64,000 nt of DNA, from NCBI RefSeq assembly GCF_002796985.1, contig NZ_PEKX01000008.1, positions 124,001 through 188,000 on the forward strand, read 5' to 3'. The position numbers were made by a program, and so were the translations under genes. Positions 23,924 through 32,305 of the stretch are shown piece after piece; position 1 is the stretch's first letter, and every line of letters starts with the position of its first letter. The stretch is from Pseudomonas sp. (GTDB lineage: Bacteria; Pseudomonadota; Gammaproteobacteria; Pseudomonadales; Pseudomonadaceae). Below the pieces are notes generated by a model, which saw nothing but the letters and a program-made list of their open reading frames with translations, was not told the DNA's origin and searched no databases.

Positions 23924-26455
23924 ATGCACGCCCTTCCCATCGATAGCGTCCTTCCCGCCCTGCGCCAGGCCCTGGCCGAGCGCCACGAGATGGTGCTGGA
24001 AGCGCCGCCCGGCGCCGGCAAGACCACCCGCGTGCCGCTGGCGCTGCTGGCTGAGGCGTGGCTGGCCGGGCAGTCGATCCTGATGCTGGAGCCGCGCCGC
24101 CTTGCCGCCCGTGCTGCCGCCGAGAGGCTGGCCAGCGAGTTGGGTGAAAAGGTCGGTGAGACCGTCGGCTACCGCATTCGCCTGGACAGCAAGGTCGGCC
24201 CGAAGACGCGCATCGAAGTGGTCACCGAAGGCATTCTCGCTCGCCGCCTGCAGGATGACCCGGCGCTGGAAGGCGTAGGGCTGGTGATCTTCGACGAGTT
24301 CCACGAAAGATCGTTGGACGCCGACCTCGCCCTGGCGCTGACCCTCAATGGCCGCGCTCTGCTGCGCGACGAGCCGCCGCTCAAAGTGCTGGTGATGTCC
24401 GCAACGCTGGAAGGCGAGCGCCTGTCCGCGCTGCTGGGCGACGCGCCGGTAGTGCGCAGCGAGGGCCGTATGTTCCCGGTGGATATCCGCTGGGGCCGCC
24501 CGTGGCAGGCCGGCGAGTTCATCGAACCGCGTGTGGTGCAGACGGTGCAGCAGGCGTTGGCCGACGAGCCCGGTAGCCTGCTGGTGTTCCTGCCCGGTCA
24601 GGCGGAGATTCGCCGGGTCGCCGAACAGTTGGGCGAGGCATTGGCCGGTCGTCCCGAGATTCTCATCTGCCCGCTGCACGGCGAACTCGACCTCGACGCC
24701 CAGCGCGCCGCCATCGAGCCCGCGCCGTCGGGCAAGCGCAAGGTGGTGCTGGCGACCAACATCGCCGAGACCAGCCTGACCATCGACGGCGTGCGCGTCG
24801 TGGTGGACGCCGGGCTGGCGCGGGTGCCGCGCTTCGATCCGGGCAGCGGCATGACCCGCCTGGACACCCAGCGCATCTCCCGCGCCTCCGCCACCCAGCG
24901 CGCCGGCCGTGCCGGGCGACTGGAGCCGGGCGCCTGCTATCGGCTGTGGTCCGAAGCGCAGCACGAGCAACTGCCGGCCTATGGCGCGGCGGAAATCCTC
25001 CAGGCCGACCTCGCCGGTCTCGCCCTGCAACTGGCGCGCTGGGGCGTCGCCCCGCAGGAGCTGGCCTGGCTCGACCTGCCGCCCGCCGCCGCTTATGCCC
25101 AGGCCCAGGACCTGCTGGAGCGCCTCGGCGCGCTCGCTTCCCGCGCTGGCGGCGGCAGCCTGACGGCCCACGGCCAGGCCATGGCCGAAGTGCCGGCGCA
25201 CCCGCGCATCGCCCATCTGCTGCTGCGCGGCCACGCGCTGGGGCTGGGGCAACTGGCCTGTGATCTGGCCGCCTTGCTCGGTGAGCGCGACATCCTGCGC
25301 GGCAACGATGCCGATCTGCATCACCGCATTGCCTTGCTGGGCGGCGAGCAGAGCGGCGCGCGTGCCAGCCGTGGCGCGGTGCAGCGCGTTCGCCAACTGG
25401 CGCGGCAGTTCAAGGGCTACCTGCGCGGCCCGGCCCGCGAGCCGGTGGCCGACCCCGATCATCCGCGTTGGCTGGGCGGCCTGCTGGCCTTTGCCTACCC
25501 GGACCGCATTGCCCGTCAGCGCCGTGCGGGCGGTGGCGAGTACCGCCTGGCCAACGGCCGCGCTGCGCTGTTCGGTGAGCCGGATGCGCTGATGAAGGAA
25601 GCCTGGCTGGTGATCGCCGACCTCGGCAGTCGCCAGGGCCAGCGCGAAGAACGCATCTACCTGGCGGCGGCGCTGGAGCCGGCGTTGTTCGAGACGATCC
25701 TCGCCGAGCAGGTCAGCGTCCACGACGAACTGGAGTGGGACGAGCGCGAAGGCGTGCTGCGCGCCGAGCGCCAGCGCAAGGTCGGCGAGCTGGTGCTGTC
25801 CACCGAGGCGCTGCCCAACCTCGATGCCGAGGCCCGCAGCCGCGCGCTGCTCGGGCTGGTGCGGCGCAAGGGCCTGGAGCTGCTGCCGTGGACGCCGGAG
25901 CTGCGCCAGTGGCAGGCGCGTATCGCCTTGCTGCGCCGGCTCGATCTGGAGGGCAAGGGCGACAGCGAGTGGCCGGACGTCAGTGACGCCGCACTGCTGG
26001 CTTCGCTGGAGAACTGGTTGCTGCCGTACCTGGGCAAGGTCTCGCGGCTGTCGCACTTCGCCAACCTGGAGCTGAGCGGGATTCTCCACGCGCTGCTGCC
26101 CTGGCCGTTGCCGCAAAGGCTGGACGAGCTGGCGCCGCGCGCGCTGCAGGTGCCGTCCGGGTCGAGCATCCGTCTGGACTACAGCGAGTTTCCGCCAGTA
26201 CTCGCCGTTCGCCTGCAGGAGCTGTTCGGCCTGGCCGATACGCCGTGCATTGCCGGTGGGCGGGTGGCGGTGAAGCTGCACCTGCTGTCGCCGGCACAGC
26301 GCCCGGTGCAGGTGACGCAGGACCTGGCCAATTTCTGGCGCAGCACCTATGCGGAAGTGAAGAAGGACCTGAAGGGGCGCTACCCCAAGCATTACTGGCC
26401 GGATGATCCCTTGATCGCCGAGCCGACGGCGCGGGCCAAGCCGCGTAAAACCTGA
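23924..26455 (+). CDS. hrpB: ATP-dependent helicase HrpB
   Basis: An 843-residue DEAH-type helicase. Motif I is EAPPGAGKTTRVPLALL (residues about 26-42), Ia LEPRRLAARA, motif II DEFHERS, III MSATLEG, and VI QRAGRAGRLEPGACYRLW. Then come the HA2-like region and the HrpB-specific C-terminus with SIRLDYSEFPPVLAVRLQEL and KDLKGRYPKHYWPDDP. Length matches HrpB (about 810-840). It probably acts on RNA, though its cellular role is unclear. Start at 23924 follows AGGAG. Confidence 0.95.
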   Translation: MHALPIDSVLPALRQALAERHEMVLEAPPGAGKTTRVPLALLAEAWLAGQSILMLEPRRLAARAAAERLASELGEKVGETVGYRIRLDSKVGPKTRIEVVTEGILARRLQDDPALEGVGLVIFDEFHERSLDADLALALTLNGRALLRDEPPLKVLVMSATLEGERLSALLGDAPVVRSEGRMFPVDIRWGRPWQAGEFIEPRVVQTVQQALADEPGSLLVFLPGQAEIRRVAEQLGEALAGRPEILICPLHGELDLDAQRAAIEPAPSGKRKVVLATNIAETSLTIDGVRVVVDAGLARVPRFDPGSGMTRLDTQRISRASATQRAGRAGRLEPGACYRLWSEAQHEQLPAYGAAEILQADLAGLALQLARWGVAPQELAWLDLPPAAAYAQAQDLLERLGALASRAGGGSLTAHGQAMAEVPAHPRIAHLLLRGHALGLGQLACDLAALLGERDILRGNDADLHHRIALLGGEQSGARASRGAVQRVRQLARQFKGYLRGPAREPVADPDHPRWLGGLLAFAYPDRIARQRRAGGGEYRLANGRAALFGEPDALMKEAWLVIADLGSRQGQREERIYLAAALEPALFETILAEQVSVHDELEWDEREGVLRAERQRKVGELVLSTEALPNLDAEARSRALLGLVRRKGLELLPWTPELRQWQARIALLRRLDLEGKGDSEWPDVSDAALLASLENWLLPYLGKVSRLSHFANLELSGILHALLPWPLPQRLDELAPRALQVPSGSSIRLDYSEFPPVLAVRLQELFGLADTPCIAGGRVAVKLHLLSPAQRPVQVTQDLANFWRSTYAEVKKDLKGRYPKHYWPDDPLIAEPTARAKPRKT

Positions 26456-26474
26456 TCGCGGTGCACCGCTTTTC

Positions 26475-26547
26475 GTAGGAGCGAGCTTGCTCGCGAATCC
26501 TCCGAGCGTCGGAGCGTGTCGGGGTTCGCGAGCAAGCTCGCTCCTAC
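26475..26547. repeat. REP pair (type A), copy 2
   Basis: GTAGGAGCGAGCTTGCTCGC at 26475 and its inverse GCGAGCAAGCTCGCTCCTAC ending 26547, spaced by about 25 bases, between the convergent hrpB and substrate-binding-protein genes. Confidence 0.9.
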
Positions 26548-26575
26548 AGGGGCTTTGCGGCTCCGGTCGTCTCGA

Positions 26576-27340
26576 TCAGGGCAGCTTCATCTCGTAACCC
26601 GCCGCCTGCAGCGCGTCGTAGGCGTGGTCCAGCTGCGCGCGCAGGCCTTCGGCGTCGGGCGTTTGGCGGGAGACGATGAGTTTGGTCGGCACGCTGTACA
26701 GCTTGTCGAAGGCCAGCGGCGCCATGTTCAGCTCCCGGCGTGCCTGCTCCACTGGGGTCTGGTAGTCGATGAGGTAGTCGCCACGGCCCCGTTCGAGCAT
26801 CTGCAAGGCGGCGGTGTGGGTGCTGGTGCGGTGTACCTCCAGCTTCAGCGCCGGGTCGGCCAGCATCTCGCTGATCGGCCGCCAGTAGCTGTAGCCGCTG
26901 ATCAGGATCACCCGGCTGCCGGTCAGCCCGTTGGGTATCTGCGGCGACGGCTGCGAAGCCGGGCGGTACAGGTTCAACTCGACGTGGCCGAGGATGCGCT
27001 CGCACTCCAGTGTGCTGTCGACCAGTTCCGCCTTGCCGGGCGCGCCGGCCCAGAGTTGCACGCTGCCGTCCTGCAGGCCGAGGTACAGGCGTGCACTGGG
27101 CAAGGGGCGAAAATCGGCACGGTAGCCGGCCTTGAGCAGGATGCGCCGGACCATCTCGGCGCCGCTGCCGCGCGTGGTGCCGTCGGGGGCGGTGTAGGTG
27201 TAGGGCGGGAATTCGTAGTAGCCCACGCTCAGCGCCGGCAGCGGGTGCGGCAAGCGGTCGGCCAGTGTGGGCCGGTCGACGGCGAAGGCATTGAGGCAGA
27301 GCAGGGCGATGAGCAGCCCGGCGAGGCGGGGAAAATACAT
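26576..27340 (-). CDS. Periplasmic substrate-binding protein (SBP_bac_3-like)
   Basis: A 254-residue exported protein. Signal peptide residues 1-20 (ALLCLNAFA), then the start of a solute-binding fold (LSVGYYEFPPYTYTAPDGTT, SGAEMVRRILLKAG) as in amino-acid-binding proteins. No permease or ATPase gene is adjacent, so it is an orphan receptor-like protein, as are many Pseudomonas homologues. Ligand unknown. Confidence 0.82.
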   Translation of the reverse strand: MYFPRLAGLLIALLCLNAFAVDRPTLADRLPHPLPALSVGYYEFPPYTYTAPDGTTRGSGAEMVRRILLKAGYRADFRPLPSARLYLGLQDGSVQLWAGAPGKAELVDSTLECERILGHVELNLYRPASQPSPQIPNGLTGSRVILISGYSYWRPISEMLADPALKLEVHRTSTHTAALQMLERGRGDYLIDYQTPVEQARRELNMAPLAFDKLYSVPTKLIVSRQTPDAEGLRAQLDHAYDALQAAGYEMKLP

Positions 27341-27427
27341 GGATACCCCAGGTGCTTGGTTATTGTTGTTAGTGCCGGTCGAGCATGGGGCCGCCGCGCC
27401 GCGCTTGTCCAGCCTGCGCCGCAGCGC

Positions 27428-28507
27428 TCAGTGGGGCAGCAGGAAACGCGCGGAAAGCGGCAGGTGGTTGGAAATACGCAGGGTGTCGTGGCTGCGCACG
27501 CCGGCTTCGAGGCGGTTCAGGCTAGGGCTGTGGAACAGGTAGTCGAGGGTACGGTCGGGCTTGTGCACGCGCGGGTCGTTGGGGAAGTGGGTGTACCAGT
27601 TCGCCTGCTCGGTACCGCTGGATTCCTCCACCGCCGGGACCACCGGGAAGCGCGCCGCCAGCAGGTTCAGTTCGCTGTTGGCGCGGTAGGGCGCGCGTAG
27701 GACCTCCGGCAGATAAGGGTACTGGCCCAGCGGCAGCAGGCCGAGGTCGCCGCCCAGCAACCAGGACCGGCCGGCGGCCTGCAGGCTGTTCAGGTGGGCC
27801 TCGACGGCTTCGACCTGACGCTGCGGTGTGTCGTCGCCATTGGGGCGGTCCAGGCGCGTGTTGATCACGCTGAGCTGGCCGCCGCCGCGGATCGGCAGGT
27901 CGCTTTGCAGCAGCGCCGGCTGCGGGGCGAACAGGTGCAGCAGCGGGATAAACGAGCGCTGCGGCAGGGCGATACGCTCGCCGCGGGAAATCTGGAAGCG
28001 GCTGAAGGTCACCAGTTTGCGCCCGGCGCTGCCGAACACATGGGGGTTGGGGTCGAAGCGGGCCTTCCAGTCGAAGGCGGCGGTGGAGCAGGGGTAGAGG
28101 TCGGTCAGGCGGTCGCCGATCAAGGCCTGCTGGTCCTGCTTGCCGGTGGCGGCGGCGCCGTCGTCCACTTCCTGCAACAGGACGATGTCCGGGGCCTCGT
28201 CGCGGATCACCCGCACCACTTCGTCGAGGCTGTAGGCGATGTCTTCGGGGCTGGGGCTGTCGTCGGGGCCGGTGGTGTCGGGCAGGTCGTCCCAGAAGAT
28301 ATAGCGCTTGCCGGCCAGGTACTGGACGTTCCAGGTCATCACCTTCAGCGCCTGGCCCGGCTGCAGTTGCGGCGCGGGTGCGCGGCACTGCGCAGCGACG
28401 CTTTCGCGCCCGGCGGGGTGCCAGGCCAGCAGCCAGGCGGCGGTGATGGCGAGCAGCAGGGCGATGAACAGCAGGAACAGGGCGCGACGGCGAAGCGAGA
28501 GGCTCAT
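27428..28507 (-). CDS. Endonuclease/exonuclease/phosphatase family protein
   Basis: A 359-residue protein. An N-terminal membrane anchor (residues 10-30, FLLFIALLLAITAAWLLAW) is followed by an EEP domain: MTWNVQYLAG, the metal Glu in DIVLLQEVDDG, VINTRLDRPNGDD, LLGGDLGLLP, and TLDYLFHSPSLNRLEAGVRS, then SNHLPLSARF with the catalytic His. The usual HL in the VVNTHL motif is RL here, slightly divergent. Substrate (phospholipid or nucleic acid) unknown; orientation of the anchor suggests a periplasmic enzyme. Confidence 0.85.
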   Translation of the reverse strand: MSLSLRRRALFLLFIALLLAITAAWLLAWHPAGRESVAAQCRAPAPQLQPGQALKVMTWNVQYLAGKRYIFWDDLPDTTGPDDSPSPEDIAYSLDEVVRVIRDEAPDIVLLQEVDDGAAATGKQDQQALIGDRLTDLYPCSTAAFDWKARFDPNPHVFGSAGRKLVTFSRFQISRGERIALPQRSFIPLLHLFAPQPALLQSDLPIRGGGQLSVINTRLDRPNGDDTPQRQVEAVEAHLNSLQAAGRSWLLGGDLGLLPLGQYPYLPEVLRAPYRANSELNLLAARFPVVPAVEESSGTEQANWYTHFPNDPRVHKPDRTLDYLFHSPSLNRLEAGVRSHDTLRISNHLPLSARFLLPH

Positions 28508-28660
28508 GGGTAACCAGGGGCTATGCTTGTTTGGGCCAGAGGATAGTGGCTGTGACTTTGTATTTCACCTCTGTGTTCCTGATGGGAATTATCCTGAAAT
28601 CTTGTGAGATGTCGTTCGCAAGACGCCGCCCTCGCACTTTGCGTGCTTCGGGAGACTGCC

Positions 28661-29497
28661 ATGTCGCGCAAATTCTTCTCGCACTCGGTCTACCGGCATA
28701 AGGTGGTGCTGGTCAGCGGCGGCTGCTCCGGCATCGGTCGCGCCCTGGTGCTGCGCTTCGCCCAGGCGGGGGCGCATCCGGTGATCCTCGACCTCGACCA
28801 GGCGGCGCTGGACAGTCTGGTGCAGCACCTGCGCGAACATCTCAACGTCGAAGCCCTTGGCCTGCGCTGCGACATCGCCGATACCGACGCCGTACAGCGC
28901 GCGGTGGCGCTGGCGATCGAACGCTTCGGCGGCATCGATGTGCTGGTGAACAACGCCGGCATCACCCACCGCAGCCTGTTCATCGAGACGGAGCTGGCGG
29001 TGTTCCGGCGGGTGATGGCGGTGAATTTCTATGGCGCGCTGCACTGTACCCAGGCGGCGCTGCCCAGCCTGCTGGCGCGGCATGGGCAGATCGTCGTGCT
29101 CAGCTCGCTGACCGGCTTCGCTCCGCTGCTCTATCGCAGCGCCTACAACGCCAGCAAGCATGCGCTGCACGGGCTGTTCGACACGCTGCGCATGGAGCTG
29201 GACGGCACCGGCGTGGCGATCACCCTGGCCTGCCCGGGCTTCACCGCCACCGACCTGCGCAAGAACGCCCTGGTGGGCGACGGCTCGATGATCCGCCAGC
29301 CGGCGCTGGTGCTCGGCGCGGAAGTCGCTTCGCCGCGCGATGTGGCCGAGGCGATCTACCAGGGCGCGCTGCGCCGCCGGCGCTTGCTGGTTCTGTCCAA
29401 CGTCAACTGGCGGGCGCGGCTACTGGCGCGCTTCTTCCCACGGCTGTTCGAGAAGCTGCTGGTGCCGAAGATGTCGGGGCTCAAGCCGGAGCATTAG
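28661..29497 (+). CDS. SDR family oxidoreductase
   Basis: A 278-residue classical SDR: VSGGCSGIGRALVLRFAQAG (nucleotide binding), NNAGITHRS, LSSLTGFAPL with the catalytic Ser, and YNASKHALHG with catalytic Tyr/Lys. The C-terminal RARLLARFFPRLFEKLLVPK is basic and may touch the membrane. Start at 28661 after GGGAGA. No operon partner; substrate unknown, possibly a lipid-related hydroxyl. Confidence 0.9.
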   Translation: MSRKFFSHSVYRHKVVLVSGGCSGIGRALVLRFAQAGAHPVILDLDQAALDSLVQHLREHLNVEALGLRCDIADTDAVQRAVALAIERFGGIDVLVNNAGITHRSLFIETELAVFRRVMAVNFYGALHCTQAALPSLLARHGQIVVLSSLTGFAPLLYRSAYNASKHALHGLFDTLRMELDGTGVAITLACPGFTATDLRKNALVGDGSMIRQPALVLGAEVASPRDVAEAIYQGALRRRRLLVLSNVNWRARLLARFFPRLFEKLLVPKMSGLKPEH

Positions 29498-29503
29498 CTC
29501 TTT

Positions 29504-29576
29504 GTAGGAGCGAGCTTGCTCGCGAACACCGGCAGGCTCCGAGCCTTGGGCGGTTCGCGAGCAAGCTCGCTCCTAC
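29504..29576. repeat. REP pair (type A), copy 3
   Basis: GTAGGAGCGAGCTTGCTCGC at 29504 and GCGAGCAAGCTCGCTCCTAC ending 29576, right after the SDR stop and before the convergent VOC gene. Confidence 0.9.
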
Positions 29577-29617
29577 AGGGAAAGCACCGTCGCGGTCCTT
29601 CAGAAGAGTAGGGCGGT

Positions 29618-30049
29618 TCAGTGTGAGTGGCTGTCGAAACCGCCATCCGCCATCGCCATGTCCCAGAACGATGCCTCGATCTTGTGCCCGTCCAGGTCGC
29701 GGACGAAGCAGCCGTAGTAAGGGTCGCCATACAGCGGGCGCGGGCCGGGTGCGCCGTCGTCGCGGGCGCCCGCCGCGATCGCGGCGCGGTAGAAGGCGTC
29801 CACTTCCTCGCGGGAATTGGCCATGAAGCCGAAGTGCGTGCCGTTGCCGACGCTGGCCGGGCTGCCATCAATGGGCGTCTGCAGCCAGAACTCGGGGAAC
29901 ACGCGACCGTAGGCCACGGCGCCGGGGTGTTCCATGATCGGCTGGCAGCCCAGCGTCGGCAGCACGGCGTCATAGAAGGCCTTGGCGCGCGGGTAGTCGT
30001 TGGTGCCGATGGAAATGTGCGAAAGGCAGCTGGGCGGGAAGTCGCTCAC
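29618..30049 (-). CDS. VOC family (glyoxalase-like) protein
   Basis: A 143-residue single-module vicinal-oxygen-chelate protein: LSHISIGTNDYPRAKAFYDA, TPIDGSPASVGNGTHFGFMA, and GCFVRDLDGHKIEASFWDM, which carries the typical metal Glu. Similar proteins include lactoylglutathione lyase-like enzymes with unknown substrates. Confidence 0.88.
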   Translation of the reverse strand: MSDFPPSCLSHISIGTNDYPRAKAFYDAVLPTLGCQPIMEHPGAVAYGRVFPEFWLQTPIDGSPASVGNGTHFGFMANSREEVDAFYRAAIAAGARDDGAPGPRPLYGDPYYGCFVRDLDGHKIEASFWDMAMADGGFDSHSH

Positions 30050-30151
30050 GGCGAGTCTCCTTACTCCGGATTTTCGGGGGGTGGGAAGGAGACTCCAGCG
30101 TAGAACCCCGGCGCGCGATGTGCCGGGGGATTTGTTGCGACTTGCTGCCGC

Positions 30152-30799
30152 TCAGCCTTCGCGGCCGAGCAGGATGAAGATGCGGTAGGCGGCCACCGTC
30201 AGCAGCAGCTGGAAGAACCCGCTCAGGGAGTGCAGGGCGATGCTGAGGACCGGCGCCTCCTGGCCGGCCTCGGTGATCCAGCCCTCGGCGATCCACACCG
30301 GCGCGAGGATCGCCAGCGAGGTCATCAGCAGCAGGAAGAAATGCCCGGTGGTGAGGCTGAAGCTTTCACGCATCGCGTCGATCGGCGCGCGGCCGCGCTG
30401 CACCAGAAGGAACTCGGCGAAGGCCAGCTTGATCATTACGAAAATGCCCGGCAGCACCATCAGGTACAGGCCGATCACGATCAGCAGCGAGCTGATCGCC
30501 GAGAGCAGTGCGAAGGCCGGCCACAGGCGTAGCGCCGCGCTCCACAGTTCACGCACGCCGCGCTCCACCCCTTCCCCGACATCGATCATGTAGAGAATCA
30601 GGCTGGCGGTGTAGATCGGGTAGAACACCAGGCCGGCGGCCATGCCCCAGGGGGCGAAGTTCTGCGAGCCGGCGGCGACGTTGATCTGCTGCTGGACCAG
30701 CGTCTCGATGACGATCCAGGGCAGGCACAGCGGCACCAGGGTGCCCAGATGACGGGAGAAGAAGAACCAGGTGTCGCGGAGGATGGAAAGGGGATTCAT
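30152..30799 (-). CDS. Integral membrane protein (YciC/UPF0259-like)
   Basis: A 215-residue membrane protein with about five to six hydrophobic segments. It begins PLSILRDTWFFFSRHLGTLV and contains LMVLPGIFVMIKLAFAEFLL then RESFSLTTGHFFLLL, the pattern of the YciC family, implicated in envelope maintenance in enterobacteria. Start at 30799. Function not demonstrated. Confidence 0.75.
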   Translation of the reverse strand: MNPLSILRDTWFFFSRHLGTLVPLCLPWIVIETLVQQQINVAAGSQNFAPWGMAAGLVFYPIYTASLILYMIDVGEGVERGVRELWSAALRLWPAFALLSAISSLLIVIGLYLMVLPGIFVMIKLAFAEFLLVQRGRAPIDAMRESFSLTTGHFFLLLMTSLAILAPVWIAEGWITEAGQEAPVLSIALHSLSGFFQLLLTVAAYRIFILLGREG

Positions 30800-30956
30800 C
30801 AGTAACCCGATACTGTGCGAGGGCTTCGACTCTAACTTAAGCAAACCCTCAGCTGAAGACGCCAGAATTCTGTGAGCGGAACTTGTTTTTTTGCGAGCCA
30901 ATCCAATGTTGGAAAGGCATTGTTCTGCCGAACCACCCGCTCACTCGAGGCCTGTC

Positions 30957-31685
30957 ATGAATTCCGAAGAGCAATCCCTGATCGATGGTCTGTTCACCCG
31001 TCTGCGTGACGCCGAGGCGCAGACCGCGCCGCGTGACGCTGACGCCGAGGCACAGATCAACAAGCATCTGGTGCAGCAGCCGGCCGCGCCGTACTACATG
31101 GCCCAGGCGATGCTGATCCAGGAAGCGGCGATCAAGCGCCTGGACCAGCGCGTCAAGGAACTGGAGGCCCAACAGGCCAGGGCCCAGGAACAGCGTCCGA
31201 GCAGCGGCGGCTTCCTCGCCGGGCTGTTTGGCGGCGGCCAGAGCCAGGAGCAACGCCCCGCCCAAGCGCAGCAGCGACCGGACGGCTGGGGACAGACGCG
31301 CTTCTCGCAACCAGGCGTGAGCAGTTCGGCTTCCGCCAGCAACCCGAATGATTGGCGCCCAGCGCCGGCGGCGGCACAGGCTGCGCCCCAGGGCGGCGGC
31401 TTCATGCGTGGTGCCCTGCAGACCGCTGCGGGCGTAGCCGGCGGCATGATGGTGGCGAACGCGCTGACCAGCCTGTTCCACGGCAGCCAGCCGCAGGAAA
31501 TCGTCGAAGTGATCCAGGAACAACCGGTGCAGCCGGAGCCCTCGAATTTCGATGATTCCCCGGCAAGTGACACCCTGCAGGACGGCGACCGCTACGCCGA
31601 CAACGGCGGCAGCTATGACGACAGCGGCAGCTTTGGCGACGACTCCAGCTTCTTCGGCGATGACGACGGCGACCTGTTCAGCTGA
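30957..31685 (+). CDS. DUF2076 domain protein
   Basis: A 242-residue protein with the DUF2076 N-terminus MNSEEQSLIDGLFTRLRDAE, a helical APYYMAQAMLIQEAAIKRLD and coiled-coil-like QRVKELEAQQ, a Gln/Ser-rich linker, a small hydrophobic patch GGGFMRGALQTAAGVAGGMM, and a very acidic C-terminus (DDSSFFGDDDGDLFS). No catalytic motif. Homologues are reported as periplasmic ligand-binding-like in name only; function unknown. Confidence 0.85.
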   Translation: MNSEEQSLIDGLFTRLRDAEAQTAPRDADAEAQINKHLVQQPAAPYYMAQAMLIQEAAIKRLDQRVKELEAQQARAQEQRPSSGGFLAGLFGGGQSQEQRPAQAQQRPDGWGQTRFSQPGVSSSASASNPNDWRPAPAAAQAAPQGGGFMRGALQTAAGVAGGMMVANALTSLFHGSQPQEIVEVIQEQPVQPEPSNFDDSPASDTLQDGDRYADNGGSYDDSGSFGDDSSFFGDDDGDLFS

Positions 31686-31778
31686 CCGGCTCCGGAACCC
31701 GTCCCGCCCACCGGGACTGGCGGGGGCCGCGCACTGTGCCGATAATGCGCCCCCGCTGCTTTTGTTCCGGAGTCATCG

Positions 31779-32255
31779 TTGAAGACCATCGCCCTGTTCG
31801 CCGACGTGCAGAACCTCTACTACACCGTGCGTCAGGCCTACGGCTGCCACTTCAACTACGCCGCCCTGTGGGCCGAGCTGAGTGCCCGGGGCAACATCGT
31901 CCAGGCCTACGCCTACGCCATCGACCGCGGCGATGCGAAGCAACAGCAATTCCAGCAGATCCTGCGCAAGCTCGGCTTCACCGTGAAGCTCAAGCCCTAC
32001 ATCCAGCGCGCCGACGGCTCGGCCAAGGGTGACTGGGACGTAGGCATCACCATCGACATCCTCGACGCCGCGCCGCAAGTGGACGAGATCGTGCTGGCCT
32101 CCGGCGACGGCGATTTCGACCTGCTGCTCGAGCGCGTGCGTGCCGGCGGTAGCGATGCCACCGCCTACGGCGTACCAGGCCTCACCGCCCAGGCGCTGAT
32201 CCGTGCGGCCAGCCACTACGTGCCCATCGAAGGCGCACTGCTGCTGCGATCCTGA
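31779..32255 (+). CDS. NYN domain (LabA/DUF88) PIN-like protein
   Basis: A 158-residue NYN-domain protein. Acidic metal-binding residues lie in LFADVQNLYYTVRQAY, KGDWDVGITIDILDAA and VLASGDGDFDLLLERV, the PIN/FEN-like nuclease arrangement, and YVPIEGALL ends the domain. Likely an RNase. The start codon is TTG (31779), supported by GGAG 8 bases upstream and by the family beginning at this residue. It is followed after 50 bases by the rhlE helicase gene, a plausible RNA-processing pair. Confidence 0.88.
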   Translation: MKTIALFADVQNLYYTVRQAYGCHFNYAALWAELSARGNIVQAYAYAIDRGDAKQQQFQQILRKLGFTVKLKPYIQRADGSAKGDWDVGITIDILDAAPQVDEIVLASGDGDFDLLLERVRAGGSDATAYGVPGLTAQALIRAASHYVPIEGALLLRS

Positions 32256-32305
32256 CCCCGGCGGCTACAATGCCGCTCATTCCGATTTGTTTCTGCGAGC
32301 GCTTC

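Noticed and set aside
23801..26392. Very long open frame opposite hrpB (minus strand)
   Set aside because: High GC makes the antisense frame open by chance; its translation is low-complexity (Gln/His/Arg-rich) and hrpB has complete helicase motifs on the other strand.
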